A DNA stretch of 64,000 nt, taken from Actinomadura nitritigenes. Lineage in GTDB: Bacteria > Actinomycetota > Actinomycetes > Streptosporangiales > Streptosporangiaceae. How positions within the stretch are numbered: position 1 is the first letter of the stretch; each line of letters opens with the position of its first letter. Position numbers and translations under genes: made by a program. Where the stretch lies: positions 1 through 64,000 of the forward strand of contig NZ_JAGEOK010000029.1 of the NCBI RefSeq assembly GCF_017573545.1, given 5' to 3'. This document shows, piece after piece, positions 42,926 to 51,602 of the stretch. The notes under the pieces are model-generated. The model had not been told where the DNA came from. It saw only the letters and a program-made list of their open reading frames with translations, and ran no database searches.

Positions 42926-43805
42926 GGCCGCGCTTCTTCATCTTCGGGATGACCTTGTGCAGCGCCGCGATCGTCTGCGAGCGGTCGCCGCCGCCGTCGT
43001 GGCACAGCATGATGTTGCCGGCCTTGCCGCGCAGCATCGTCCGGCGGATGTGCCCGACGCCCGGACGGGACCAGTCGCGCGGGTCGACCGCCCAGTCGAT
43101 CGGCAGCATGTTGTGCTCGGCCACGAGCTCCAGGATCGTCTTCGTCCACGCACCGCCCGGGGACCGGAAGAACTGCGGCTCGATGCCGGTGGTGTCGGCG
43201 ATCCGGTCGCGCGCCTGCATCATCTCCTTCTTGATCCGCTTCCTCGGCAGGCCCGCGATGGTGATGGGGTGCGTCTCGGTGTGGTTGCAGATCTGGTGGC
43301 CGGCGGCGGCGACCCGGCGCACCAGCTTCGGCCACTCCTTCACCTGCTCGCCGATCATGAAGAAGGTCGCGTGGATCTGGTGCTCGGCCAGCAGGTCGAG
43401 CATCTTCGGCGTGTACTCCGGGTGCGGGCCGTCGTCGATGGTGAGCGCGATCGTCTTCGGCGGGGGCGCCGGGGACAGCTGCGTCAGCTCGCGGACGGGC
43501 GTCTCCAGCGCGGTCAGCCGCGCCGCGGTCCACGTCGCGGGGCGCGGCGTCGGAGTCGGGGACGGCGTCGGCTTCGGCTTCGGATGGATGACGGGCCGGG
43601 CCCGCGGCATGGGCACGGACGGCTTCGCCTCGGCGCGCGCCCCGTGGGACGGATGCGCCTCGTCCGCACCGATCGCGGTGAGGCCGACGGCGGCGGCCCC
43701 CATCAGCCAGAGCGCTCTGCGGCGGGACGTCCCGCCTGCCTCCTCGTCCTCCACAAGTCCCACGCTATCGGGCTTTTCGCGTCCTTGAGCGGCCTTGCGG
43801 ATCAC
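42906..43805 (-). CDS. Exported polysaccharide deacetylase (NodB domain)
   Basis: The 299-residue protein has a signal/anchor region with SRRRALWLMGAAAVGLTAIG (twin-arginine-like), a Lys/Pro/Thr-rich linker (PKPKPTPSPTPTPRP) and a CE4 deacetylase domain: TIALTIDDGPHPEYTPKMLD (catalytic Asp pair), NHTETHPITI (metal His pair), FFRSPGG and MLCHDGGGDR. It probably removes acetyl groups from a cell-wall or surface polysaccharide. The start is uncertain: GTG 43805 is given, but in-frame GTG codons a few residues before the Arg cluster are possible. Confidence 0.85.
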   Translation of the reverse strand: MIRKAAQGREKPDSVGLVEDEEAGGTSRRRALWLMGAAAVGLTAIGADEAHPSHGARAEAKPSVPMPRARPVIHPKPKPTPSPTPTPRPATWTAARLTALETPVRELTQLSPAPPPKTIALTIDDGPHPEYTPKMLDLLAEHQIHATFFMIGEQVKEWPKLVRRVAAAGHQICNHTETHPITIAGLPRKRIKKEMMQARDRIADTTGIEPQFFRSPGGAWTKTILELVAEHNMLPIDWAVDPRDWSRPGVGHIRRTMLRGKAGNIMLCHDGGGDRSQTIAALHKVIPKMKKRGLTFVAL

Positions 43806-43861
43806 AATCGACTCAAATGGGAAGAGCAGTCACAGAAGATCGTTTGGTCCGGGGGGTGGGG

Positions 43862-44671
43862 ATGAGCGCGGGGCCCGCGGTCGGACCACTCCTGGCGATC
43901 GTCCTGGGCTCGCTCGCGGTGGTCGCGGCGGGGCTCGCGCGGCTCGGCCGGCTCGGTCTCGGGCGGGACATGGCGGTCGTCGCCGTGCGCGCAGCGGTGC
44001 AGCTCAGCGCGGTGTCCGCGCTGATCGCGGCGGTGCTGCGCGACGCGGGCTACACGGCCGCGTTCATCGCGGGCATGGTGGTCATCGCCGTGGTGACGGC
44101 GGGCCGCCGCATCACCGGCGCGCTGCGCGCCGGCGCGTGGACGACCGCGCTGCCGATCGTCGCCGGCGTCGCGCCCGTCCTCGCGCTGCTGCTCGCGTCG
44201 CGGCTCGTCCCGTTCCGGACCGTGTCGGTGCTGCCGATCGCCGGCATCTTCATCGGCGGCGCCATGTCGGCGACCGGGCTGACCGGGCGGCGCGCGCTCG
44301 ACGAGCTGGCCACGCGGCGCGGCGAGTACGAGGGCGGGCTCGCGCTCGGGCTGATGCCGCGGGACGCGGCGATGGAGGTGTGCCGCCCGGCCGCCGCGCT
44401 CGCGCTGTTCCCCGTGCTCGACCAGACCCGGACGGTCGGGCTCGTCACGCTGCCCGGCGCGTTCGTCGGCGTGCTGCTCGGCGGCGCCGACCCCGCCCAG
44501 GCGGGCGCGACGCAGCTGCTGGTGCTCATCGGGCTGCTCGCCATCGAGGTCGTCGCGGTGCTCATCACGCTCGAACTCGTCGCGGCGGGCGTCCTCACCC
44601 GGGCGGGCCGGCGGCCGCCCGGCGACCGTAGTCGGCGGAGATGGCGTCCGCGGTCGCGAGCAGCCCGGTGA
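43862..44671 (+). CDS. FetB-like (UPF0014) ABC transporter permease
   Basis: The 269-residue membrane protein has about seven helices and matches the FetB/YbbM family: AVVAVRAAVQLSAVSALIAA, SVLPIAGIFIGGAMSATGLT, LGLMPRDAAMEVCRPAAALA and VGLVTLPGAFVGVLLGGADP (the conserved PG.F.G..L.G segment). FetAB exports iron in E. coli. No ATPase gene is adjacent. ATG 43862 is chosen with a GGGGGGTGGGG tract upstream. Its last 77 bases overlap the convergent iclR gene and encode an Arg-rich tail not typical of the family. Confidence 0.8.
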   Translation: MSAGPAVGPLLAIVLGSLAVVAAGLARLGRLGLGRDMAVVAVRAAVQLSAVSALIAAVLRDAGYTAAFIAGMVVIAVVTAGRRITGALRAGAWTTALPIVAGVAPVLALLLASRLVPFRTVSVLPIAGIFIGGAMSATGLTGRRALDELATRRGEYEGGLALGLMPRDAAMEVCRPAAALALFPVLDQTRTVGLVTLPGAFVGVLLGGADPAQAGATQLLVLIGLLAIEVVAVLITLELVAAGVLTRAGRRPPGDRSRRRWRPRSRAAR

Positions 44672-45107
44672 GGTCGCCGCCGTCCGGGACGGTCACCGCC
44701 GCCACCACGCCTCCCGCCGCGTCCCGCACGGGCGCGGCGGCGTAGCGGCCGGACGCGCCCGCGCGCGCCAGGTCGTCGAGCAGCGCGGGCGGGCCGGTGA
44801 CCAGGCGGGCCGCGCCCCCGGTCGCCTCGTTCAGCCGCGCCAGGTGCGGCGCCGCGACGGCGCGCACGTCGCGGGCGCCGGGACGGCCGGGGGCGTCGGC
44901 GAGCGCGGCGAGCGCGGCGAGGCGCGTGCCGAGGTGGAAGCGGTGGTGCTCGTCGCGGCGCACGAAGCGCTCGGCCTCCAGCGTGCGCAGCAGCCGCAGG
45001 ACGGTCGTCTTGTGGACGCCGAGCTTGGCGGCCAGCTCGTCCAGGTTGTGCGGGCCGTCGCCGAGCTCGATCAGGATGCTCAGCCCGCGCCCGAGGCTCT
45101 GGCTCAT
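44595..45107 (-). CDS. IclR family regulator with shortened effector domain
   Basis: The 170-residue protein has the IclR winged HTH: SLGRGLSILIELGDGPHNLD, ELAAKLGVHKTTVLRLLRTL and FHLGTRLAALA. The effector domain is cut to about 95 residues (normal IclR proteins are about 250), lacking most of the ligand-binding beta sheet, and it ends inside the antisense overlap with the FetB-like gene. A ribosome site GGAGGAGGG precedes ATG 45107. It is divergent from the D-amino-acid PLP enzyme, its probable target. It may still act as a repressor dimer. Confidence 0.78.
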   Translation of the reverse strand: MSQSLGRGLSILIELGDGPHNLDELAAKLGVHKTTVLRLLRTLEAERFVRRDEHHRFHLGTRLAALAALADAPGRPGARDVRAVAAPHLARLNEATGGAARLVTGPPALLDDLARAGASGRYAAAPVRDAAGGVVAAVTVPDGGDLTGLLATADAISADYGRRAAAGPPG

Positions 45108-45256
45108 CGGGTTCCCTCCTCCCGGCGGCCGATGCCGGAGCGCAGCGTACCCGCGGCCGCGGACCGCCGGAGCCGCCGCGCGCGGCGGCTCCGCCGGGGG
45201 GTCGCGCCGCGCGGGGCGGGGAAGGATCATGGCGGGCGGAGGCGACAGGGGAGGGC

Positions 45257-46522
45257 ATGCCGGTGACGGGGATCGACGGCACGGCCGTGGACGCGCTGGA
45301 CGGGGAGCCGCTCGACTGGCGGTTCAAGGCGATCCCGGCGTCCGCGCAGGGGATGACGGTGGCGCAGGCGCGGGACGCCCGGCTGCCGCTGGACGACTTC
45401 GGCACGCCGCTGCTCACGCTCGACGGCGGAGCGCTCGACCACAACGTCCGGTTGATGGCGGACTGGGTGAGCGCCGCCGGCATGGAACTCGCACCGCACG
45501 GTAAGACGACGATGGCGCCCGCGCTATGGCGCCGGCAGCTCGACGCGGGCGCGTGGGGCATCACGCTCGCGACGTTCCCGCAGCTGCGCGTCGCGCGCGC
45601 GTTCGGCGTCCGCCGCCTGCTGCTCGCGGGCGCGCCGCTCGACCCCGCCGGCCTCGCCTGGCTGGCCGGCGAGCTGGACGGCGACCCCGAGTTCGCGTTC
45701 GTCTGCTGGGCCGACTCGGTGCGGTCCGTCGAGCTGATGGACGAGGCGCTGCGCCTCGCGCGGGCGCAGCGGCGCGTGGACGTGTGCGTCGAGCTCGGCG
45801 GCCCGAACGGCCGGACCGGCGTCCGCGACGACGGCGAGGCGCGGGCCGTCGCCGGCGCGATCCGCGAGGCGCCGTCCCTGCGGCTCGCCGGGATCGGCGG
45901 CTACGAGGGCGCGCTCGCGCACGACGCCTCCGCGGAGGGCCTCGCCGCCGTCGACGCCTACCTGCGGCGGCTCGCGAACCTGCACGGGCGGCTGGACTAC
46001 GAGACGGACGAACCGGTCGTCACGGCGGGCGGCAGCGCCTTCTTCGACCAGGTCGCCGAGGTGCTCGGCGGGCTCGACGCGCGGGTGGTTCTGCGTTCCG
46101 GCGCGTACCTCGTCCACGACGACGGCTTCTACCAGGACATCACGCCGTTCGACCGGGGAGCCGGAGCGGGCGGCGAGCACCTGCGCCCGGCCATGCACGC
46201 GTGGGGCCGCGTCGTGTCCGCGCCGGAGCCCGCGCTCGCGCTGCTGGACGTGGGGCGCCGCGACGTCCCGTTCGACTCGGGCCTGCCGCGGCCGCAGTTC
46301 GTCCGCGGCAAGGGCGCCGGGCCGGTCGAGGGCGCGCGCGTCACCGCGCTGAACGACCAGCACGCCTTCCTGCGGGGCGCGTCCGTCGAGCCCGGCGACA
46401 TCGTCCGCCTCGGCCTGTCGCACCCCTGCACCGCGCTCGACAAGTGGACGCTCATCCCGGTCGTCGACGACGCCGCCGCGGAGCACCCCGTCGTGACCGA
46501 CTACGTCCGCACCTACTTCTGA
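45257..46522 (+). CDS. PLP enzyme of the D-threonine aldolase / D-serine dehydratase (DSD1) group
   Basis: The 421-residue protein has an alanine-racemase-type N-terminal barrel with the PLP lysine in ELAPHGKTTMAPALWRRQ (about 79-84), GITLATFPQLRVA, ELGGPNGRTGVR and a C-terminal DSD1 domain with ALNDQHAFLRG and RLGLSHPCTALDKW, where the His and Cys are zinc ligands in D-serine dehydratases. It probably degrades a D-amino acid such as D-threonine or D-serine. It faces an IclR gene across about 150 bp, which fits substrate-induced control. Confidence 0.84.
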   Translation: MPVTGIDGTAVDALDGEPLDWRFKAIPASAQGMTVAQARDARLPLDDFGTPLLTLDGGALDHNVRLMADWVSAAGMELAPHGKTTMAPALWRRQLDAGAWGITLATFPQLRVARAFGVRRLLLAGAPLDPAGLAWLAGELDGDPEFAFVCWADSVRSVELMDEALRLARAQRRVDVCVELGGPNGRTGVRDDGEARAVAGAIREAPSLRLAGIGGYEGALAHDASAEGLAAVDAYLRRLANLHGRLDYETDEPVVTAGGSAFFDQVAEVLGGLDARVVLRSGAYLVHDDGFYQDITPFDRGAGAGGEHLRPAMHAWGRVVSAPEPALALLDVGRRDVPFDSGLPRPQFVRGKGAGPVEGARVTALNDQHAFLRGASVEPGDIVRLGLSHPCTALDKWTLIPVVDDAAAEHPVVTDYVRTYF

Positions 46523-46551
46523 CCGCCCTTCTGACCACCCTCCGACCGGCG

Positions 46552-47298
46552 TCAGCGGTCGAGGAGGGAGCGGACGTGTCCGAGGATCGGGGCGCAGAGG
46601 GCCGGGAGGGCGGCGTGCTCGCCCAGCGCGACGTGGCCGGAGACCAGCGACGCGATGCCGCCGATGAGCATCCGGCAGGCGAACTCCGGGTCGGGCAGCG
46701 CGCGGAACCGCTCGTCCTCGGCCAGCAGCCCGTCCACGACCTCGGTGAAGCGGCGCTGCACCCGGTACCGCAGCGCGGCGGCGGCCGGACCCGCCGCGTA
46801 GATCTCCAGCAGGAACGTGCGCGCCGCCGCCGCGTCCGCCGCCAGTTCCCGCAGGTAGGCGTGCAGCGCGCGCTCCAGGCGGCCCAGCGCCGGCTCGTCG
46901 CGTGCGCGCAGCGCCTCGTTCACGACGCCGAGGATGCGGTCGGCGGCGTGCTCGTACGCCGACATGAAGCACTCCTGCTTGTCGGTGAAGTGCTCGTAGA
47001 ACGTCTCGCGCGACACGCGCGCGCGTTTCAGCACGTCCGCGACGGTCGTGCGGGCGTAGCCCCGCTCGCCGACCGCCGCCGTCATGCCCTCCAGCAGCCG
47101 GAGCCGCTGCGACGCCCTGACCTGCTCGCGGGTCAGGTGGTGCCGCCCGCGCGGCAGCGACCCGCCCCCCGCGCCCGCACCGCCGGACCCCGCTCCCGTA
47201 CCGCCGGACCCCGCTCCCGTACCGCCGGACCCCGCTCCCGTACCGCCGGACCCCGCTCCCGTACCGCCGGACCCCGCTCCCGTACCGCCGCTCCTCAC
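46552..47298 (-). CDS. TetR family regulator with tandem-repeat N-terminus
   Basis: The 248-residue form starts at GTG 47298, with TAGCGT eight bases upstream suggesting a leaderless message; in-frame starts at 47352 and 47358 would lie over the operator. Residues about 3-40 are five SGGTGAG-type repeats encoded by perfect 21-bp units, then HHLTREQVRASQRLRLLEGM and the HTH ARTTVADVLKRARVSRETFY with YEHFTDKQECF. The C-terminal ligand domain is typical. No start codon exists between the repeats and the HTH, so the repeats are probably translated. Confidence 0.82.
   Translation of the reverse strand: MRSGGTGAGSGGTGAGSGGTGAGSGGTGAGSGGTGAGSGGAGAGGGSLPRGRHHLTREQVRASQRLRLLEGMTAAVGERGYARTTVADVLKRARVSRETFYEHFTDKQECFMSAYEHAADRILGVVNEALRARDEPALGRLERALHAYLRELAADAAAARTFLLEIYAAGPAAAALRYRVQRRFTEVVDGLLAEDERFRALPDPEFACRMLIGGIASLVSGHVALGEHAALPALCAPILGHVRSLLDR
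47180..47284 (-). repeat. Five perfect 21-bp coding tandem repeats
   Basis: The unit CCGCCGGACCCCGCTCCCGT plus A (plus-strand view) is repeated five times without mismatch at 47180-47200, 47201-47221, 47222-47242, 47243-47263 and 47264-47284, with partial units on both sides. It adds seven residues per copy to the TetR N-terminus, so copy-number change keeps the frame. Confidence 0.93.
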
Positions 47299-47636
47299 GG
47301 CGCAAACGCTAGCCGGTCGCGGGGTTTCCGCCCAGTAGATCGGGTTGTTCACGAACATTCGTGTTCGCCGGGATGTTACGGTTTTCCCTGCACATCGGGG
47401 GCCGGACGTCTCCGCCGGCGCGTACGGCGGGACGGCCGAGCGATCAGGGCCCGGCGCAGCCGGTGCGCGGTGATGTCGCTACGTCCAGGCAGTGCGCCAC
47501 GGGGGCCGATCTGCACTGGACGGCGCGTGCCGCCGCCGCACCACGAAGGCTGACCCCGTCGCCGGGCCGATCGTCCGCCCTGCCGTCCCCGCCGCCCGTC
47601 CTGCAACGGGCTGTGCGCGCGCGGGGTTGTCCCGTC
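47299..47636. other. Intergenic region between tetR and MFS with a TetR-type operator
   Basis: This stretch of 338 bases separates divergent genes. It contains the dyad GAACA-N4-TGTTC at 47353-47366, well placed to control both directions, and a less GC-rich segment TGTTACGGTTTTCC at about 47373-47387 that may hold the MFS promoter. The rest is GC-rich without recognisable genes or hairpins. Operator function is inferred from symmetry and position. Confidence 0.55.
47353..47366. promoter_or_regulatory. Candidate TetR operator GAACA-N4-TGTTC
   Basis: The perfect 5-bp arms GAACA and TGTTC flank TTCG, 55 bp upstream of the tetR GTG and about 270 bp upstream of the divergent MFS start. If the longest tetR frame were used, the site would overlap its ATG, which argues for the downstream GTG. 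Confidence 0.5.
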
Positions 47637-49085
47637 ATGACTCCAACAGACGACGGCGCCCGGCATCCGCGCGGGATGCTCGCGGTGCTGCTCCTCGGCC
47701 AGTTCCTGGTGAACGTCGACACCGCGATCGTGAACGTGGCGGGCCCGTCCGTGCAGGACGACCTGCACCCGTCCGGCGGCGCGCTGGAGCTGGTCGTGTC
47801 CGGGTACACGCTGACCTACGCGGTGCTGCTGGTCACCGGCGCGCGGCTCGGCCAGGCGCGCGGGCACCGGCGGATGTTCTTGCTCGGCCTCGCCGCCTTC
47901 ACCGCCGCGTCGCTGGCCTGCGGGCTCGCGCCGGCCACCGGGGCGCTGGCGGCGGCACGGCTCGTCCAGGGCGCGGCGGGCGCGCTGATGGTGCCGCAGG
48001 TGCTGTCCGGCATCCAGATCCACTTCACCGGTAAGGCGCGGGCGCGCGCGCAGGGGATGCTGGTGCTGACGCTGTCCGGCGGCGCGGTCGCGGGCCAGGT
48101 CCTCGGCGGCGTCATCGTGTCCGCCGACCTGTTCGGGCTCGGCTGGCGGCCCGTCTTCCTGGTGAACGTCCCGGCCGGGATCGCGCTGCTCGCGGCGGGC
48201 GCCCGCCTCCTGCCCCGGGACGCCGGGAACGGCTCCGGCCGGCTCGACCTAGGCGGCGTCGCGCTGCTGTCGGCGAGCGTGCTGCTGGCGACCGTCCCGC
48301 TGATCTTCGGGCGCGAGGCCGGCTGGCCCGCCTGGACGTGGATCTGCCTCGCCGCGAGCGCCCCCGCGCTGGCGCTGTTCGTCCGGCGGCAGCGGCGGGT
48401 CACCGCGCGGGGCGGGACGCCGCTGGTCGACCCGCGCGTGCTCGCCCGGCCGGTCGTCGCCTGGTCGCTCGCGTCGATCGCGCTCGCGACGTCCACCTAC
48501 TTCGCGATGCTGTTCACCCTCGCGCTCTACCTGCAGCAGGGCCTCGGGAAGAGCGCGATGTTCTCCGGACTGGTGCTCGTGTCGTGGGTCGCCGCGTTCG
48601 GCGTCGCCGGGCCGCTGCTGCCGCGCCTGCCCGCCCGCCTCGCCGCGCACGCCCCGGTCGCCGGCTACCTGATCCTCGCCGCCGCGTACCTCAGCATCGG
48701 CCTGACCCGGGCGGACGGGGCGCTCCTCGTCGTGCTGCTCGGCTTCGGCGGGCTCGGCCTCGGCCTCGGCTTCGCGTCCCAGCTCGGGCGCGCCACCGCC
48801 GACGTCCCGGCGCGGTTCGCCCCCGACCTCAGCGGCGTCGTCAACACCAACTCGCAGCTGTCGGCCGTCGCGGGCGTCGCCGTCTTCGGGACCCTCTACC
48901 TCGGCCTCGGCGGCACGCCGCGGCACGCCTTCACCGTCGTGATGACCGCGTTCGCGGGCACCGCGCTCGCCGCGTGCGCCGCCGGGTTCGCCGGATGGCT
49001 CGCCGCCCGCCGCGAGGAGGCCCGGCACGGTCAGGGCAGCAGCCCGGCGCGGCGCGCCGAGGTCACCGCCTCCAGCCGGGTGTGA
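47637..49085 (+). CDS. MFS transporter, DHA2 family
   Basis: The 482-residue exporter has LLGQFLVNVDTAIVNVAGPS in helix 1, VTGARLGQARGHRRMFLLGL (motif A region) and VAGQVLGGVIVSADLFGLGW (motif C region), followed by further helices to a total near 14. ATG 47637 lacks a strong ribosome site. It is divergent from the repeat-bearing TetR gene and is its likely target. The last 55 bases overlap the convergent LuxR-type gene, a dense arrangement seen elsewhere in the window. Confidence 0.87.
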   Translation: MTPTDDGARHPRGMLAVLLLGQFLVNVDTAIVNVAGPSVQDDLHPSGGALELVVSGYTLTYAVLLVTGARLGQARGHRRMFLLGLAAFTAASLACGLAPATGALAAARLVQGAAGALMVPQVLSGIQIHFTGKARARAQGMLVLTLSGGAVAGQVLGGVIVSADLFGLGWRPVFLVNVPAGIALLAAGARLLPRDAGNGSGRLDLGGVALLSASVLLATVPLIFGREAGWPAWTWICLAASAPALALFVRRQRRVTARGGTPLVDPRVLARPVVAWSLASIALATSTYFAMLFTLALYLQQGLGKSAMFSGLVLVSWVAAFGVAGPLLPRLPARLAAHAPVAGYLILAAAYLSIGLTRADGALLVVLLGFGGLGLGLGFASQLGRATADVPARFAPDLSGVVNTNSQLSAVAGVAVFGTLYLGLGGTPRHAFTVVMTAFAGTALAACAAGFAGWLAARREEARHGQGSSPARRAEVTASSRV

Positions 49086-49888
49086 GCGTCGAGCTTGCGC
49101 ATCGCCGACCGCAGGTAGCTCTTCACCGTCTCCGGCAGCAGCCCGAGACGGTCGGCGGCCTCCGCGTTCGTGCAGCCGATCGCCACGTACGACAGCACGT
49201 CCAGCTCGCGCGGCGACAGCACCGGACGCGGCGGCGCCGGGCTCGCGGCGTCCGGGTCAGGTCCGGCGACGCCGGGGGCCAGGCCGGCGGCGGCGAGCCG
49301 CAGCGTCATCGCGCGCAGCCGGTCGCGGGTCGGCCCGTCCGCCACCCGCTCGGCGAGCGCTCGCAGCTCGGCGTGCACCGCGCGGACCTCCTCCCACCGC
49401 GCCGCCGCGTCCGGCGGCTCCGGCGGGCGCCACGCCAGCGCCTCGTCGGCACGGTCGCGGACGGCGAGGTCCTGCTCCAGGTCGCGGGCCGCCTGCACCG
49501 CCGCGCCGACGATCCGGTCGGCGAGCGACAGCGGCTCGCGCAGCGCCCCGTACAGCACGCCGCGGACCCGCCGCCGCACCACCACCGGCACCGCCACGAT
49601 CGACAGCAGCCCCTCGCGGCCGACCGGCTTGTCGTAGTCGTGGCTGATGGACGCCGCGCACGGGTAGTTGCTCACCCACATCGGCCGGCCCGTCGCCATC
49701 GCCTTGCCGCCGAGCCCGTTGCCGTGCCGGACGACGAGGCCGTTCAGCGAGTCGGTGGTGTTGCCGACCAGCTCGGAGATGCGCAGCCGGTCCCGGCCGC
49801 TGAGGGCGCCGCCGAACACCATGGGCAGGCCGGTCGTGCGGTGCAGCGTCAGCACCGCCGACCGGACCGCCCCGGCGTCGTCGCCCAT
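49031..49888 (-). CDS. GAF-LuxR transcriptional regulator of the acyl-CoA synthetase operon
   Basis: The 285-residue protein has an N-terminal GAF-like domain (VFGGALSGRDRLRISELVGN, GLGGKAMATGRPMWVSNYPC, VAVPVVVRRRVRGVLYGALR) and a C-terminal LuxR HTH (LSPRELDVLSYVAIGCTNAE, AADRLGLLPETVKSYLRSAM). It lies 70 bp downstream of two acyl-CoA synthetase genes on the same strand, a pattern common in actinobacteria where such regulators control acid activation. ATG 49888 is used; ATG 49900 is possible. The ligand is unknown. Confidence 0.83.
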   Translation of the reverse strand: MGDDAGAVRSAVLTLHRTTGLPMVFGGALSGRDRLRISELVGNTTDSLNGLVVRHGNGLGGKAMATGRPMWVSNYPCAASISHDYDKPVGREGLLSIVAVPVVVRRRVRGVLYGALREPLSLADRIVGAAVQAARDLEQDLAVRDRADEALAWRPPEPPDAAARWEEVRAVHAELRALAERVADGPTRDRLRAMTLRLAAAGLAPGVAGPDPDAASPAPPRPVLSPRELDVLSYVAIGCTNAEAADRLGLLPETVKSYLRSAMRKLDAHTRLEAVTSARRAGLLP

Positions 49889-49958
49889 GCCGCCCAGCAT
49901 GCCCGCACGGGACCGATCACGGAAGGTCACGCGCGCGGAAAAACGCACCCTCCGGACC

Positions 49959-51602
49959 TCACGCGTGCTCCCGGGCGGCCACGTCGCCGAGCCCGAGGAT
50001 GTCCACGGCCTCCGCCCGCATCTGCACCTTGCGGATCTTCCCGGTGACGGTCATCGGGAACTCGTCCACCACGTGCACGTAGCGCGGGATCTTGAAATGC
50101 GCCAGCCTGCCGTGGCAGAACTCGCGGAGCGCCCCGGCGGTGAGCTCCGGCGCGCCCTCGCGCAGCCGCACCCACGCCATCAGCTCCTCGCCGTACTTCT
50201 CGTCCGGGACGCCGATGACCTGCGCGTCCACGATGTCGGGATGGGTGTAGAGGAACTCCTCGATCTCGCGCGGGTACACGTTCTCGCCGCCGCGGATCAC
50301 CATGTCCTTGATCCGGCCGGTGATGTTGACGTAGCCCTCGTCGTCCATGACGGCGAGGTCGCCGGTGTGCATCCAGCGGGCCGCGTCGATCGCCTCCGCC
50401 GTCTTCTCCGGCTCCTCCCAGTACCCGAGCATCACCGAGTAGCCGCGCGTGCAGAACTCGCCGGGCGTGCCGCGCGGGACGGTGACGCCCGTCTCCGGGT
50501 CCACCACCTTGATCTCCAGGTGCGGCATCACCGTGCCGACCGTGGACACGCGGCGGTCCAGGGAGTCGCCCGCCCGGGTCTGCGTCGACACCGGCGACGT
50601 CTCCGTCATGCCGTAGCAGATCGCGACCTCCGCCATCCCGAGCCGGTCGATGACCTGCTTCATCACCTCGACCGGGCACGGCGACCCCGCCATGATCCCG
50701 GTGCGCAGGCTCGACAGGTCCAGGGCGTCGGCCGACGGCTCGTTCAGCACCGCGATGAACATCGTCGGCACCCCGTACAGGGACGTGCAGCGCTCCGCCG
50801 CGACCGCGTCCAGGGTCGCCTTCGGGTCGAACGCGGGCGCCGGGATCACGATGCACGCGCCGTGGCTGGTCGCCGCCAGGTTCCCCATCACCATGCCGAA
50901 GCAGTGGTAGAAGGGCACCGGCACGCAGATCCGGTCCTCCTCGTCGTAGCCGCACAGCTCCCCGACGAAGAACCCGTTGTTCAGGATGTTGTGGTGCGAC
51001 AGCGTCGCGCCCTTCGGGAACCCGGTCGTCCCCGACGTGTACTGGATGTTGATCGGGTCGTCCGCGCCGAGGCCCTCGCCGATGCCGTGGAGCAGGTGCC
51101 GGTCGCCGGCCCGCCCCGCCGCCACCAGCGCGTCCCACGCGTCCGTGCCGATGAGCACGACGTCGGCCAGCGCGGCGCAGCGCGGCCGGACCTCCTCGAT
51201 CATCGCGGCGTAGTCGGACGTCTTGAACGACGGCGCCGCGACGAGCGTGCGGATCCCCGCCTGGTTCAGCACGAACTCCAACTCGTGCACCCGGTACGCC
51301 GGGTTGATGTTGACCAGGATCGCGCCGAGCTTCGCCGTCGCGTACTGGACCAGCACCCACTCCGCGCAGTTCGGCGCCCAGATCCCGACCCGGTCGCCCT
51401 TCGTCACGCCGAGGTCCCGCAGGCCGAGCGCGACCGCGTCGACGTCGGCGGCGAACTGGTCGTAGGTCCAGCGCCGCCCGGTCGCCATCTCCACCACGGC
51501 CTCGCGGTCGGCGAACGCGGCGACCGTCGCGTCCAGGTTGGCGCCGATCGTGTCGCCGAGCAGCGGCGTCGCCGAGACGCCCGACGCGTAGGAGAGCGTC
51601 AT
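49959..51602 (-). CDS. Fatty-acid--CoA ligase (AMP-binding, FadD type)
   Basis: The 547-residue enzyme forms acyl-CoA via acyl-AMP. It has [20 protein letters not shown] (P-loop, about 186-205), [51 protein letters not shown] and [20 protein letters not shown], with the catalytic Lys in [14 protein letters not shown]. The sequence is like medium/long-chain ligases of actinobacterial beta-oxidation. Its ATG overlaps the stop of the upstream synthetase (ATGA), and the LuxR-type gene follows. Confidence 0.9.
   Translation of the reverse strand: MTLSYASGVSATPLLGDTIGANLDATVAAFADREAVVEMATGRRWTYDQFAADVDAVALGLRDLGVTKGDRVGIWAPNCAEWVLVQYATAKLGAILVNINPAYRVHELEFVLNQAGIRTLVAAPSFKTSDYAAMIEEVRPRCAALADVVLIGTDAWDALVAAGRAGDRHLLHGIGEGLGADDPINIQYTSGTTGFPKGATLSHHNILNNGFFVGELCGYDEEDRICVPVPFYHCFGMVMGNLAATSHGACIVIPAPAFDPKATLDAVAAERCTSLYGVPTMFIAVLNEPSADALDLSSLRTGIMAGSPCPVEVMKQVIDRLGMAEVAICYGMTETSPVSTQTRAGDSLDRRVSTVGTVMPHLEIKVVDPETGVTVPRGTPGEFCTRGYSVMLGYWEEPEKTAEAIDAARWMHTGDLAVMDDEGYVNITGRIKDMVIRGGENVYPREIEEFLYTHPDIVDAQVIGVPDEKYGEELMAWVRLREGAPELTAGALREFCHGRLAHFKIPRYVHVVDEFPMTVTGKIRKVQMRAEAVDILGLGDVAAREHA

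Noticed and set aside
47180-47284. Possible CRISPR-like array
   Set aside because: The 21-bp units are directly adjacent without spacers and encode protein repeats; no cas genes are present.
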